DNA from: Legionella sp.
Lineage (GTDB): Bacteria > Pseudomonadota > Gammaproteobacteria > Legionellales > Legionellaceae
Assembly: GCA_031291115.1 (NCBI GenBank)
Contig: JARLJQ010000003.1
Coordinates: 218,195-282,194 of the forward strand
Direction: 5' to 3'
DNA length: 64,000 bases
Below, one piece after another: positions 28,848 to 39,663 of the stretch; positions within the stretch are counted from its first letter, which is position 1; the number at the start of each line of letters is the position of its first letter. Position numbers and translations under genes: made by a program. A model generated the notes under the pieces. It made no database searches. It was given only the letters and a program-made list of their open reading frames with translations, and was not told the origin of the DNA.

Positions 28848-29426
28848 ATGATAAGAAAATTACTGGGTTTAATTTTGGTATCAGCTGTTATGGAAAGTAG
28901 TTTTGCGACGGCACTTCATCATGGTGTTATTCTTGATACTCAGGAATGGACATCAGGATCTGCGTCGTTTCAAGTCAAAGAATATCCGCAGCAAACAAAA
29001 AAATCTTTAAAATCGATAGTTAAAAAAATGGATTCCGGTACTGGTGATGAAAACAAAGAGGTTATTCTTTTGGTCAATAAAATTGAACCTCAATTGCATG
29101 GAACGGTTGGTGAGCAAATAAATATAGAAGGCTGGACGCATGTCTTTATTGAAAATGCCACTTCTGAAGTGCAAACCTATAAAATTTCATCGAACTTTTG
29201 CGCGGATGATTTTTTAAATGAACAAGATATTCCCTGCACTCATAACGTGCGTAGAATTCAGTTAGATCCCAAAGGGGCAATGCAATTAGATCTCAGACGC
29301 GTATTTTCATATAAGTTCAAAGAAGCATCAAACTATGAAATCGATTTGTACGAAACCGTAGAAAGAGAAGGTGCTGCAACGTATTTTTCAACTTATGATC
29401 ACAGCACCATTCAAATAGATAACTAG
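28848..29426 (+). CDS. Secreted protein of unknown function
   Basis: The 192-residue product is unrecognised. I chose ATG 28848, preceded by GGAG at 28837-28840, over an upstream start at 28779, because this gives a clean signal peptide (MIRKLLGLILVSAVMESSFA). The mature part is hydrophilic and probably beta-rich. It holds two cysteines (FCADDF, IPCTHN) that may form a disulfide, and ends EGAATYFSTYDHSTIQIDN. It stands alone between terminators, so it is probably its own transcript. It is likely periplasmic or exported; no function is claimed. Confidence 0.7.
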   Translation: MIRKLLGLILVSAVMESSFATALHHGVILDTQEWTSGSASFQVKEYPQQTKKSLKSIVKKMDSGTGDENKEVILLVNKIEPQLHGTVGEQINIEGWTHVFIENATSEVQTYKISSNFCADDFLNEQDIPCTHNVRRIQLDPKGAMQLDLRRVFSYKFKEASNYEIDLYETVEREGAATYFSTYDHSTIQIDN

Positions 29427-29482
29427 CTTGATAATCTGGCGTACTACGCATTAGTACACCAGGTTAATTTAAGGTACTGCGT

Positions 29483-29680
29483 TCATCTGTGCCAGTTATT
29501 TCTGTGTTTGGATACGTGGCAATGGCCATTATGACAATTCTTCTTCACGCTCACATGATGGCAGGTACCATTTTTGCAGTTTGTATGGTGCCTGTTCCAT
29601 GTCCACCCTGCAAAACTGTTTGTTGCAAAGCTGCCAATAATTAAGATCATTAAGATCCGTCTAAAATGAGTTGATAACAT
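29483..29680 (-). CDS. Small secreted His/Cys-rich peptide
   Basis: A 65-residue product with a signal peptide (MLSTHFRRILMILIIGSFATNSFA). The mature part of about 41 residues contains nine histidines and four cysteines, including CKNGTCHHVSVKKNCHNGHC. Two CxNGxC/H-type units suggest metal binding or paired disulfides. An excellent ribosome site (AAGGAG, seven bases before ATG on the minus strand) supports that it is real despite its size. It lies alone, divergent from an outer-membrane protein gene. The function is unknown; periplasmic copper, zinc or nickel buffering is a guess from composition. Confidence 0.62.
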   Translation of the reverse strand: MLSTHFRRILMILIIGSFATNSFAGWTWNRHHTNCKNGTCHHVSVKKNCHNGHCHVSKHRNNWHR

Positions 29681-30079
29681 GTGTAGCTCCTTTATTTTAT
29701 GTTGGATGCTCTAACCTAATGTCAGTCATGGTTATTATAGATCATTATGTATTTGTTCTGATCATTAAGCTGTTTTATATGCGCCTTTATCACCTAAAAA
29801 TTCATTAAGAGTTCAACAATAAAGCTTATTAATCAATACCCTTAAGTCTAAAGCAGCTATCTAAAATAATAATTCATATTCTTGCATAAAATACTTGGCA
29901 GAAGACTTGTAAATTTCAGCCATGCTAATAACATAGCGCAGTACCTAATATTATTAGGGGCTGTTGACATTTCTACTATTTTGAGCCGAAATGCCAACAG
30001 ACCCTATTCTGGTTAGCCCTTTTTTCTGATTGAATTAGTGGAACAGGCAGTGGCTTTTTACACTAAGTAAGGATACTTA
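29681..30079. other. 399-base AT-rich intergenic region with one repeat
   Basis: Between the His/Cys-rich peptide and the outer-membrane barrel gene I see no open frame with a good start. It contains a diverged TAGGGTCTGTTGACATTTC-family inverted repeat near 29954-30006. It should also hold the promoter of the peptide gene (minus) and of the barrel gene (plus). AAGGA just before 30080 serves as ribosome site. Nothing else was recognised. Confidence 0.6.
29954..30006. repeat. Inverted repeat, TAGGGTCTGTTGACATTTC family (short copy)
   Basis: Left arm TAGGGGCTGTTGACATTTC and right arm GAAATGCCAACAGACCCTA pair with a few mismatches. It is a relative of 12461-12522, with the same inner TTTCTACT start. 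It looks like a decayed miniature element. Confidence 0.75.
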
Positions 30080-30847
30080 ATGAAACAATTAATTAAATTT
30101 AGTTTAATCTCTAGTTTGGTATTAAGCAGCAGCGTGTATGGAGGTGCTTATGCTTCAGATCCTGTAGAAGGCTTTTATCTTGGATTATTAGGCGAAATCA
30201 GTCATATTTCTAATATAGATGCTACGGTTCTCGTGAATCAGAACCCCTATACGGGTAAGATAAGCGTTGGACCTGTAGGTGGTGGAGCTGGTGGAGCTAT
30301 TGGTTATAAAGTGCAAAGCTTTCGTTTTGAAGGAGAGCTTTTAGTAAATGCGAATTCTTTTGGAGAACTAAAAGTAGGGACATGTACGCTTATTAGCCCT
30401 GCTGTCCTAGGTCCCCAAGGCATTTGTCCTGACTTTGTAAGAGCTAATGGTTTAGGTTTTAAAGGTACCTCATTGGGTATTTATGGCCTTTTTAATGCTT
30501 ATTATGATTTCCTTCCCGGCCCTAGTAGTGATCGAAAAGCTATCCCTTATATTGGGTTGGGACTTGGATATGCTCAAATTAAAAACACAATTCAAATTCA
30601 AAATAATCAATACGCATTTGCTGGTTTAACTCCTATCTCAGTAAACTCATCAGTGTCAAAAAGCGGTGTAGCCGGGCAGGGTATTCTTGGCGTAAGTTAT
30701 TATCTGGATGATTATGCAGTAGTAGGCGTTGATTTCCGTTATTTAACCAGCAGTAATAGTCAGAAAACCAACACATCCAATTCAAATGGTTCACGATTTG
30801 GAGTCAGTACAATTAATTTTGTAGGTAGTTTTGCTTTGGGTAAATAG
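30080..30847 (+). CDS. Outer-membrane beta-barrel protein (porin-like family)
   Basis: The 255-residue precursor has a signal peptide (residues 1-25, ending GGAYA). The mature part alternates polar and hydrophobic residues as in 8-stranded barrels: GFYLGLLGEISHISNIDA, AIGYKVQSFRFEGELLVNAN, KAIPYIGLGLGYAQIKN, VVGVDFRYLT and the closing INFVGSFALGK. It resembles the OMP_b-brl group common in Legionella. The terminal residue is Lys rather than Phe, slightly unusual for a BAM signal. It is a single gene flanked by repeats. The specific role is unknown. Confidence 0.8.
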   Translation: MKQLIKFSLISSLVLSSSVYGGAYASDPVEGFYLGLLGEISHISNIDATVLVNQNPYTGKISVGPVGGGAGGAIGYKVQSFRFEGELLVNANSFGELKVGTCTLISPAVLGPQGICPDFVRANGLGFKGTSLGIYGLFNAYYDFLPGPSSDRKAIPYIGLGLGYAQIKNTIQIQNNQYAFAGLTPISVNSSVSKSGVAGQGILGVSYYLDDYAVVGVDFRYLTSSNSQKTNTSNSNGSRFGVSTINFVGSFALGK

Positions 30848-30853
30848 TGGTTT

Positions 30854-30935
30854 GTCGTCCAGAGCGAAGCGAAGGACCTCCTACAAGTGGCTCAGTGCCA
30901 TTTGATGGGAGATCCTTCGCTTCGCTCTGGACGAC
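30854..30935. repeat. REP-like inverted repeat, GTCRTCCAGAGCG family
   Basis: The arms GTCGTCCAGAGCGAAGCGAA and its reverse complement are nearly perfect over about 28 bases. The element lies between the barrel gene and convergent ispB, and may serve as a shared transcript end. Confidence 0.9.
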
Positions 30936-30942
30936 GTATCGT

Positions 30943-31911
30943 TTAATAACTTCTTTGCAAAGCAAAAAGAGCCAGTTGGTTTAATGCTTCTTTATACTTC
31001 GATTCAGGTAAAACCATTAAATAAGACAACGCAGAATCAATTTCTTGAGCGGCTATTTTCTTTGTGTAATCAATGGCTTTTGTTTCTTCCAATGCGATAA
31101 GGATTTCAGGTAAGAATTCCAGACTGCCTTTTTTAAGACTGTCTTTAATTTGTTGTTGTTGCAGTTCAGAACCATGTTGTAAGGCATGAATTAACGGCAA
31201 TGTTGCTTTCCCATCGGCTAAGTCGTCACCAATATTTTTGCCGATTGTTTTGGCATCAGAACAATAATCCAGTGCATCATCAATTAATTGGAAGGCGTTA
31301 CCCAAATGCAAACCATAAGCATACAGGCTGTCCTGAACATCTTTTGATGCATTGCTAATCATTGGGCCTATACAGGCCGCAGCAGCGAACAGAAGGGCTG
31401 TTTTAGCGCGAATAACGTCAAAGTACTCATCAAAGGTTAAAGCCGGATTATGGCGGTTTGTGAGCTGTTTCACTTCGCCACCACTGATTTCAAGAGCGGT
31501 ATTGGCAAAAAGTTTTAATACAGCAGAATTACCCGATTCAACCATTAATTCGATGGATTGGGTAAAAAGATAATCCCCAACCAAGATGCTGGCTTTACTG
31601 CCCCATATATTATTTGCTGTTTGACGGCCTCGTCTTAACGTAGACTCATCAACCACATCATCATGCAATAAAGTGGCTGTATGAAAAAACTCAACCATTG
31701 CCGCCAGAGCAATGTGATCTTTACCTTCGTAGGCGCAGGCATTACTGGCTAACAATACCAGCAGCGGACGTAGACGTTTGCCACCACTTTCAATCATATG
31801 GTGGGACATATCATCAATCAAACCAATTTGTGATTCAATTTTATTAACAATTAAAGCATTAACCGCGTTAAAATCGTCACTAACTGCCGCGCGTATACTA
31901 TCAATCGTCAT
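30943..31911 (-). CDS. ispB: Octaprenyl diphosphate synthase (polyprenyl synthetase)
   Basis: IspB builds the ubiquinone side chain from farnesyl diphosphate and isopentenyl diphosphate. I chose ATG 31911 (322 residues, like E. coli IspB) over the longer frame from 31968, because AGAGGA lies seven bases upstream on the minus strand. The two aspartate-rich motifs are clear: LLHDDVVDESTLRRGR and QLIDDALDYCSD; GGKRLRPLL and GDYLF are also present. The upstream neighbour ychF (also minus) is separated by a truncated repeat. Confidence 0.94.
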   Translation of the reverse strand: MTIDSIRAAVSDDFNAVNALIVNKIESQIGLIDDMSHHMIESGGKRLRPLLVLLASNACAYEGKDHIALAAMVEFFHTATLLHDDVVDESTLRRGRQTANNIWGSKASILVGDYLFTQSIELMVESGNSAVLKLFANTALEISGGEVKQLTNRHNPALTFDEYFDVIRAKTALLFAAAACIGPMISNASKDVQDSLYAYGLHLGNAFQLIDDALDYCSDAKTIGKNIGDDLADGKATLPLIHALQHGSELQQQQIKDSLKKGSLEFLPEILIALEETKAIDYTKKIAAQEIDSALSYLMVLPESKYKEALNQLALFALQRSY

Positions 31912-31979
31912 TGGATATCCTCTGCCATTCAATCCGCAAATGCTAAGATCGCAGCCGTTAATTGTCAAGTGTTAGATCG

Positions 31980-32052
31980 CGTCATCCAGAGCGAAGCGAA
32001 GAACCTCCCATAAGGTGGCGCCGTGCTATTAGGGACAGAACTCTGGATGACG
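31980..32052. repeat. REP-like inverted repeat, truncated right arm
   Basis: It begins CGTCATCCAGAGCGAAGCGA and ends CTCTGGATGACG, but the right arm lacks the segment matching AAGCGAAG. This looks like a deletion inside the arm. It lies between ychF and ispB. Confidence 0.85.
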
Positions 32053-32060
32053 TGTACTAG

Positions 32061-33152
32061 TTACACATTAAAAAGGAAATGCATGACATCGCCATCACAA
32101 ACCACATATCCTTTACCTTCCAAACGCAATTTCCCAGCCTCTTTCGCACCTTGCTCGCCACGACAGCTAATAAAGGCATCGTAAGCAATTACTTCAGCAC
32201 GGATAAATCCCTTTTCAAAATCAGTATGAATCACACCGGCTGCTTGTGGCGCTGTATCACCTTTATGAATAGTCCAGGCGCGTATCTCTTTAACACCCGC
32301 TGTGAAATAAGTTTGTAAGCCTAATAGTTCGTAACCGGCACGAATTACTCGGTGCAATCCAGGCTCTGTTAAACCTAAATCGGCCATAAATTCTTCACGA
32401 TCCGCATCTTCCAAGTCTACTAATTCAGCTTCCGTTGCAGCACATAAAGCAACAATACTAGCACCTTCTGTCTTAGCTAAATCTACAACTTTGTCCAGTA
32501 AAGGATTGTTTTCATAGCCATCATCATCCACATTTGCAATATAAAGCACAGGTTTTGCAGTAAGTAGAAACAGGCGGTAAGTAACCGCATTTTCTTCTGG
32601 AGTCAGCTCCAGAGTACGGACAGGGTGACCTTCGTCCAGATGTGCTTTGATTTTTTCCAGTGTTTTCATTTCAAAAACACCGTCCTTGTTACCACTGCGA
32701 CTGTTTTTTCCAGCCTTTAACATGGCCTTTTCAACTGTTTCCATATCGGCTAGAGCCAGTTCTGTATTGATCACTTCGATGTCATTTAATGGATCAACGC
32801 GGCCTTCCACGTGAATGACGTCTGTATTTTCAAAGCAACGCACTACGTGTGCAATCGCATCAGTTTCACGGATGTTTGCTAAAAATTGATTACCTAAACC
32901 TTCACCACTTGAAGCACCTTTAACAATGCCCGCAATGTCAACAAATTGCATGGTTGCAGGAAGCACTTGTTGTGGCTTAACAATCTCGCTTAATGCATCA
33001 AGGCGTGGATCTGGAACAGTTACTATGCCCACATTGGGTTCAATGGTACAAAAAGGATAGTTAGCTGCTTCAATACCTGCTTTGGTGAGCGCATTGAACA
33101 GAGTTGATTTACCAACGTTGGGCAAGCCCACGATTCCACATTTAAATCCCAT
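32061..33152 (-). CDS. ychF: Redox-regulated ATPase YchF (Obg-like)
   Basis: YchF is a universally conserved Obg-family nucleotide hydrolase that prefers ATP and binds ribosomes. I chose ATG 33152 (363 residues, the same as E. coli), with AGAGG eight bases upstream. Motifs: [20 protein letters not shown] (P-loop), [30 protein letters not shown]. The C-terminal TGS-like domain has [20 protein letters not shown] and [13 protein letters not shown]. It follows pth on the minus strand, a common pairing. Confidence 0.96.
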   Translation of the reverse strand: MGFKCGIVGLPNVGKSTLFNALTKAGIEAANYPFCTIEPNVGIVTVPDPRLDALSEIVKPQQVLPATMQFVDIAGIVKGASSGEGLGNQFLANIRETDAIAHVVRCFENTDVIHVEGRVDPLNDIEVINTELALADMETVEKAMLKAGKNSRSGNKDGVFEMKTLEKIKAHLDEGHPVRTLELTPEENAVTYRLFLLTAKPVLYIANVDDDGYENNPLLDKVVDLAKTEGASIVALCAATEAELVDLEDADREEFMADLGLTEPGLHRVIRAGYELLGLQTYFTAGVKEIRAWTIHKGDTAPQAAGVIHTDFEKGFIRAEVIAYDAFISCRGEQGAKEAGKLRLEGKGYVVCDGDVMHFLFNV

Positions 33153-33200
33153 GAGTAGCACCTCTTTCTTAAACTAGGGTCAACAGCCCTTATTAATTTG

Positions 33201-33770
33201 TTAAATATTTAATTGATTCATTGCCTTGGCTAAATCGCCAGAAAATATAAAGGGCATTACGGCAATGCCTCTATCAATTGCATCATAAATCTGTTGTCTG
33301 TCCTGCATGGATGGTTTGCCCAGTACGTATTGATGTACTAAATCTTTATGTCCAGGATGACCAATACCAATCCGCAGACGGTGAAATTCTGAGCTTCCTA
33401 ATTGAGCTATTGTATCTCTTAAACCATTATGGCCGCCGTGGCCGCCACCGGTTTTTAATTTAATACGTCCTGCCGGTAAGTCTAATTCATCATGAACAAC
33501 CAGTATTTCTTCAGGTTGAATCCTGTAAAATTGGCTGAGTAGTCGGGCAGGTTGACCACTGTGATTCATAAAGGTTAATGGTAAAACTAATTTGCACGCG
33601 TGATTGTTTAATTCTAAATCAGCCAGTTCAGCTTGCATTTTTTTTTCTAGTTTAAACGAGGCGCTGTGTCGCTGTGCTAAAGCAGCTGTGAGCCATCCGC
33701 CAGCATTATGGCGCGTGTGTTCATAAGCTGAGCCGGGATTACGTAAACCAATGATAAGTTTTATAGCCAT
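33201..33770 (-). CDS. pth: Peptidyl-tRNA hydrolase
   Basis: Pth releases tRNA from stalled peptidyl-tRNA. The 189-residue protein has the expected length and motifs: LIIGLRNPGSAYEHTRHNAG with catalytic His, LVLPLTFMNHSGQP, VVHDELDLPAGRIKLKTGGG with catalytic Asp, HNGLRD and FHRLRIGIGHPG. It lies between rplY and ychF on the minus strand, the widespread rplY-pth-ychF order. Confidence 0.97.
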   Translation of the reverse strand: MAIKLIIGLRNPGSAYEHTRHNAGGWLTAALAQRHSASFKLEKKMQAELADLELNNHACKLVLPLTFMNHSGQPARLLSQFYRIQPEEILVVHDELDLPAGRIKLKTGGGHGGHNGLRDTIAQLGSSEFHRLRIGIGHPGHKDLVHQYVLGKPSMQDRQQIYDAIDRGIAVMPFIFSGDLAKAMNQLNI

Positions 33771-33822
33771 AGGTTATAAGCTCTTTGATTAAATACAGTG
33801 CGCGGACATAAGGGGTGGATTT

Positions 33823-33853
33823 AAGTCAGTTGGGTCAATGACCCAACTGACTT
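33823..33853. terminator. Strong hairpin between rplY and pth
   Basis: Arms AAGTCAGTTGGGT and ACCCAACTGACTT are perfect over 13 bases with loop CAATG. It begins 20 bases after the rplY stop (reading minus). It may partly end rplY transcription and lower pth expression. Confidence 0.65.
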
Positions 33854-33872
33854 TGCAGGATTAAAGAAGAAC

Positions 33873-34526
33873 TTATTCTTCGTTTTTCTCAGCATTAATT
33901 GTTGGTACAGCTGCTGGAGCAACTTCTTCAGACTCTTCCACTGCATTACCTCTTGGCATGTGAATGCTCACAACTGGTGCATCATGGCTGCCGTCAGCTA
34001 CGTCAATAGTTAAGTGAACACCTTTTGGTAATTTCAGGTTAGATAAATGAAGTACTTCATCCATTGCAATCGCAGACATATCTACTTCGATAAACTCAGG
34101 AAGATCTTTAGCTTGGCAACGAACTTCAACTTGAGTCATTGTGTGGTTAACGATGCCGCCTGCTTTGATACCAGGAGCTTTTTGCTCGTTGATATAATGG
34201 ATTGGTATTAATTTAACCAAGATATCTTTTTTAGAAACACGTTGCAGGTCCATGTGCATTACAAGTGGCTTGTAAGGATGGCGTTGTAACGCTTTTAAAA
34301 TGACGTGCTCTACTTTTCCATCAACAGTAATATCAAAAACGCTGGAATAGATACTTTCAGTTTCCAAAGCTTTGATTACTTTATTGTGTAAAAAAAGGAT
34401 AGACATTGGTTCTTTTTCGCCACCGTAAATAACAGCAGGGACTTTATTTTCAAGACGACGTAGGCGGCGGCTCGCACCTTTCCCCATATCCGTTCTTGTT
34501 TGTGCTTCTAAAAGAATGTTTGACAT
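33873..34526 (-). CDS. rplY: 50S ribosomal protein L25/general stress protein Ctc
   Basis: Binds 5S rRNA. The 217-residue form is the long Ctc type, with an N-terminal L25 domain (about 1-95, ILLEAQTRTDMGKGASRRLR and PAVIYGG) and a C-terminal TL5-type beta domain (about 96-190). A variable Glu/Ala-rich tail (VEESEEVAPAAVPTINAEKN) ends the protein. I chose ATG 34526, with GGAG 11 bases upstream, over ATG 34541, which lacks a ribosome site. Confidence 0.95.
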   Translation of the reverse strand: MSNILLEAQTRTDMGKGASRRLRRLENKVPAVIYGGEKEPMSILFLHNKVIKALETESIYSSVFDITVDGKVEHVILKALQRHPYKPLVMHMDLQRVSKKDILVKLIPIHYINEQKAPGIKAGGIVNHTMTQVEVRCQAKDLPEFIEVDMSAIAMDEVLHLSNLKLPKGVHLTIDVADGSHDAPVVSIHMPRGNAVEESEEVAPAAVPTINAEKNEE

Positions 34527-34727
34527 TATGTAATGCTCCAATAATTATTAAGGTCCCTTACCTAATCCGCGACCAGATTAAATACCGAATTTATTTATTA
34601 AAAAATCCGGAAAGGGTGGCGAAGTATACAATATTTTAAAATGAACTTGAAGTCCTTGCCATAATTTCATAGAATATGCGACTTTGTTGAATTTGTGATA
34701 GCCAATCAGGCGAGTTGGAGAATAATT

Positions 34728-35039
34728 ATGTATGCGGTAATCAAAACTGGCGGTAAGCAATATACCGTAAAACAAGGCGATGTTCTTAAGATCGAATTAC
34801 TGCCCGAAGATGTGGGTAATGAAATTAAGTTTGAAGAAGTATTAATGATAGCTGATGGTGACAATGTTGTTTGCGGTACACCATTCGTAGCTAAAGCTGT
34901 TGTTACAGCGCAAGTGATGGATCATGGTCGTCATAAGAAAATCAAAATCATTAAGTTTCGTCGTCGTAAGCACCACATGAAACAAATGGGACACAGACAA
35001 TATTATTCGCAAGTGAAAATTACTGCGATAAGCAAGTAA
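34728..35039 (+). CDS. rplU: 50S ribosomal protein L21
   Basis: Large-subunit protein binding 23S rRNA. ATG 34728 with TTGGAG seven bases upstream gives 103 residues beginning MYAVIKTGGKQYTVKQGDVL, the family start. The signature IKFRRRKHHMKQMGHRQYYSQVKI is at the C-terminus. It diverges from rplY. rpmA starts 16 bases after it, the universal rplU-rpmA pair. Confidence 0.98.
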   Translation: MYAVIKTGGKQYTVKQGDVLKIELLPEDVGNEIKFEEVLMIADGDNVVCGTPFVAKAVVTAQVMDHGRHKKIKIIKFRRRKHHMKQMGHRQYYSQVKITAISK

Positions 35040-35055
35040 GTAAGAGAGGATAGAA

Positions 35056-35340
35056 ATGGCTCATAAGAAAGCAGGTGGTAGTACCCGTAACGGTCGCGAC
35101 TCGAACCCCAAGTTCCTTGGTGTGAAGCGTTTCGGTGGCCAATTTGTTAATGCTGGTGAAATTATTGTAAGACAGCGTGGTACACGTTTTCACCCAGGAC
35201 CAGGCGTAGGCTGCGGTCGCGATCATACTTTATTTGCCCTAGTCGAAGGTTTAGTTAAATTCGTCGTTAAAGGTAAAATGAATCGCAAGTTTGTAACGAT
35301 TGTTGCTGAGCAACCAGTTGAAGAAGTTGTTACTAACTAG
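35056..35340 (+). CDS. rpmA: 50S ribosomal protein L27
   Basis: L27 lies near the peptidyl transferase centre. The 94-residue product reads [20 protein letters not shown] and continues with [49 protein letters not shown] precedes the ATG. It is co-transcribed with rplU. obgE lies 288 bases downstream, beyond a REP-like element and a terminator-like hairpin. Confidence 0.98.
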   Translation: MAHKKAGGSTRNGRDSNPKFLGVKRFGGQFVNAGEIIVRQRGTRFHPGPGVGCGRDHTLFALVEGLVKFVVKGKMNRKFVTIVAEQPVEEVVTN

Positions 35341-35425
35341 TAACCGATTTTAAAGCTGTAGTAGGTTGGGCTGTTAGCCAAGCATTAAATATGCTGGGTG
35401 CAGCCCTGTCTGCCGTTAAGTCAAG

Positions 35426-35508
35426 CGTAATCCAGAGCGAGCGAAGAATCTCCTGTACGTAGCTTCGTGCTATTTAAAGGGAGATCTTCGCTCACGCTCT
35501 GGACGACG
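35426..35508. repeat. REP-like inverted repeat between rpmA and obgE
   Basis: It starts CGTAATCCAGAGCGAGCGAA and ends with ACGCTCTGGACGACG. This is a member of the GTCATCCAGAGCG family with several differences between arms. It separates the rplU-rpmA pair from obgE. Confidence 0.85.
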
Positions 35509-35587
35509 AAGTGTTCTTGATTAAATGCTACTAGGCACATTCTACTCAGTATGTTTTTTACATCTATAATTAGTAGTATGCGCTTGT

Positions 35588-35612
35588 AACCCCGGCATCG
35601 GGGTTTTTTTTT
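35588..35612 (+). terminator. Rho-independent terminator just upstream of obgE
   Basis: Arms AACCCCG and CGGGGTT with loop GCAT are followed by nine T residues. It ends about 17 bases before the obgE ATG. A TATAAT at 35565-35570 lies just upstream, without an obvious -35 box. It may end rplU-rpmA transcripts or act as an attenuator in the obgE leader. Confidence 0.75.
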
Positions 35613-35619
35613 ATTTTGA

Positions 35620-37707
<2,088 letters not shown>

Positions 37708-38071
37708 TATTTACTTCCTGGTAATTAGTGATTCATTGATTTTATAGCATAATTCGAAAAATCAGTAATAATTATTGACATTTAGCCTGATATTGCCTAA
37801 TAACTAAAAAAATGGTAACTATTCACCACGTTCACCAAAAAGCCATATTTGGCGCATGTTGATAGATCTTGATTCAAAAAAATGCTCACATACCTCTGTA
37901 TGCTGCGCTTTCTTTGAATCAAGATCTCTCAACATGCACTCAAATCTGACTTTTTCCCTAACGCATTCAAAATGTGGTGAATAGATACAAAAAATGATGA
38001 ATGCTAATAGTCTGTATTATATCGCATAATACGACTAAGATTTTTAGATTTACTTGAGTGAAGGAGAAGTT
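37708..38071. other. 364-base intergenic region carrying a MITE-like element
   Basis: It lies between the divergent cinA-like gene and phhA. The inverted-repeat element at 37819-37984 fills nearly half. The rest is AT-rich and must hold both promoters. A candidate -10 is the TATAATACG-like stretch near 38020-38033. No open frame was seen. Confidence 0.6.
37819..37984. repeat. MITE-like imperfect inverted repeat (166 bp)
   Basis: Outer arms CTATTCACCAC/GTGGTGAATAG are perfect, and inner arms GATCTTGATTCAAA/TTTGAATCAAGATC are perfect. The centre CTCACATACCTCTGTATGCTGCG resembles the centre of the element at 43049-43190. No transposase is present. Confidence 0.85.
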
Positions 38072-38890
38072 ATGCAGTTTTCAAGCCGTTATGTCGCCCA
38101 TGTTCCAGACGCTCAGGGTTATATCACTTATTCTGTGGAAGAAAATAAAGTATGGAATATCTTATTTGAGCGACAAATGAAATTAATTCATGGTCGTGCT
38201 TCTAATGAATTTATTAATGGATTGAAGACCTTAAATATTACTTCAGAAAGTATTCCACAACTTCCTGAGTTGAGTGAACGACTTAAAGCTCAGACCGGGT
38301 GGCAGGCAGCTCCTGTAGCGGCATTAATTTCAGCTCGAGAATTTTTTGAGCTTTTAGCAAACAAACAATTTCCAGTAGCTACGTTTATTCGCACTGAAGA
38401 AGAATTAGATTACGTAAAAGAGCCGGATATTTTCCATGAAATTTTTGGTCACTGTCCTATGTTAACAGACACTGTTTATGCAAATTTCGTATATGATTAT
38501 GCATGCAAGGTGCTGACTTTTCCTGAGTCTGACTGGCCTTTATTACAGCGTATGTTTTGGTTTACTGTGGAGTTTGGATTAATTCAAACGAATGAGGGTA
38601 TTAAAGCTTATGGTGGCGGTATTTTATCTTCCATTAGTGAGACTGTTTATAGTATTGAAAGCGATATTCCCTTACGCGTGCTTTTTGATCCCATTGTCGC
38701 TTTTCGTACACCTTACCGTATCGACATGTTGCAACCGGTTTATTTTGTGATTAATGATTATCAAGTTTTATATAACTTTGTTGTGTCAGATATTGCTGAA
38801 TTGTTAAGAAGGACTCGCGAGTTGGGTGAATTCCCACCATTTTTCAAGGTTGATAAAGGGAATCCCAATATTCATATTCGAGCATGCTGA
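38072..38890 (+). CDS. phhA: Phenylalanine 4-monooxygenase
   Basis: Converts phenylalanine to tyrosine with tetrahydropterin and iron. ATG 38072 is preceded by AGGAG at six bases and gives 272 residues, the bacterial monomer size; the TTG at 38054 is too far upstream. Iron ligands are visible in PDIFHEIFGHCPML (His122, His127), with the third ligand Glu expected in WFTVEFGLIQT. In Legionella, PhhA has been linked to pyomelanin formation via tyrosine catabolism. It is followed by letA. Confidence 0.95.
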   Translation: MQFSSRYVAHVPDAQGYITYSVEENKVWNILFERQMKLIHGRASNEFINGLKTLNITSESIPQLPELSERLKAQTGWQAAPVAALISAREFFELLANKQFPVATFIRTEEELDYVKEPDIFHEIFGHCPMLTDTVYANFVYDYACKVLTFPESDWPLLQRMFWFTVEFGLIQTNEGIKAYGGGILSSISETVYSIESDIPLRVLFDPIVAFRTPYRIDMLQPVYFVINDYQVLYNFVVSDIAELLRRTRELGEFPPFFKVDKGNPNIHIRAC

Positions 38891-38990
38891 TTTTAGTGTC
38901 TTTACATTAAAAATGACTATTGTAATGCATAGCCAGTCTTGATAACATCGAGCACCCTTTTGTTCATTGACGTCAGTCAAGGAGCATCAT

Positions 38991-39650
38991 TTGATTAAAG
39001 TACTAATTGTTGATGACCATGCATTGGTTCGAATGGGCATTCGGCGATTACTTGAAGATTTATCGGATGTGGATGTAGTTGCTGATGCAGAAAGCGGTGA
39101 GCAAGCTTTAGCCTTAGTTAAATTACATTGCCCTGATGTTGTTCTTTTAGATATGAAAATGCCGGGAATTGATGGCTGGGAAGTGACACGCCGCCTCAAA
39201 AAAACCAATCCGAATGTCAAAGTTATCGCTGTTACGGCGATGTGTTCTGACGTATTACCTACTCGTGTTTTGCAGCTGGGTGCTATGGGCTATTTGACTA
39301 AAGAGTCCGGTGCCGAAGAAATGGCCGCAGCGATTCGTAAAGTTGCAAAGGGTGAGAAATACTTAAGTGCTGAAATTGCACAAAAAGTGGCGATTAACAG
39401 TTTGGATGAAGTGAATGGTTCGCCTTTTAACGTGTTATCCGAGCGAGAAATGCAAGTTATGTTGATGATAACTACAGGCATGAATGTCCAGGATATCAGT
39501 GACCGACTGTTTCTTAGCTCCAAGACCATTAATGGTTACCGCTATCGCACCTTTGAAAAACTGGGAATTAAAAACGATGTTGAGTTGACTTATTTGGCAA
39601 TGAAGCATGGAATTATAGAAAGCCCTATGGATTTAGCGCCAGAGGATTGA
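38991..39650 (+). CDS. letA: Response regulator LetA (GacA/UvrY family)
   Basis: LetA, phosphorylated by LetS, switches Legionella from replicative to transmissive phase by activating the small RNAs RsmY/RsmZ that titrate CsrA. The start is TTG 38991, with AAGGAG at 38979-38984; this gives 219 residues starting [20 protein letters not shown]. The receiver domain has Asp54 ([10 protein letters not shown]) and a conserved Lys near 103. The LuxR-type HTH is at 145-205 ([39 protein letters not shown]). uvrC follows after 13 bases, the same pair as uvrY-uvrC and gacA-uvrC elsewhere. Confidence 0.95.
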   Translation: MIKVLIVDDHALVRMGIRRLLEDLSDVDVVADAESGEQALALVKLHCPDVVLLDMKMPGIDGWEVTRRLKKTNPNVKVIAVTAMCSDVLPTRVLQLGAMGYLTKESGAEEMAAAIRKVAKGEKYLSAEIAQKVAINSLDEVNGSPFNVLSEREMQVMLMITTGMNVQDISDRLFLSSKTINGYRYRTFEKLGIKNDVELTYLAMKHGIIESPMDLAPED

Positions 39651-39663
39651 CTATAGTTATTAC

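Noticed and set aside
31912..31968. Longer start for ispB at 31968
   Set aside because: The extension MTINGCDLSICGLNGRGYP is not typical of the family, and the start at 31911 has a clear ribosome site and the standard length.
35341..35420. Possible tRNA-like fold after rpmA
   Set aside because: GGTTGGGCTGTTAGCC and related short complementarities exist, but there is no tRNA acceptor stem, T-loop or anticodon arm pattern.
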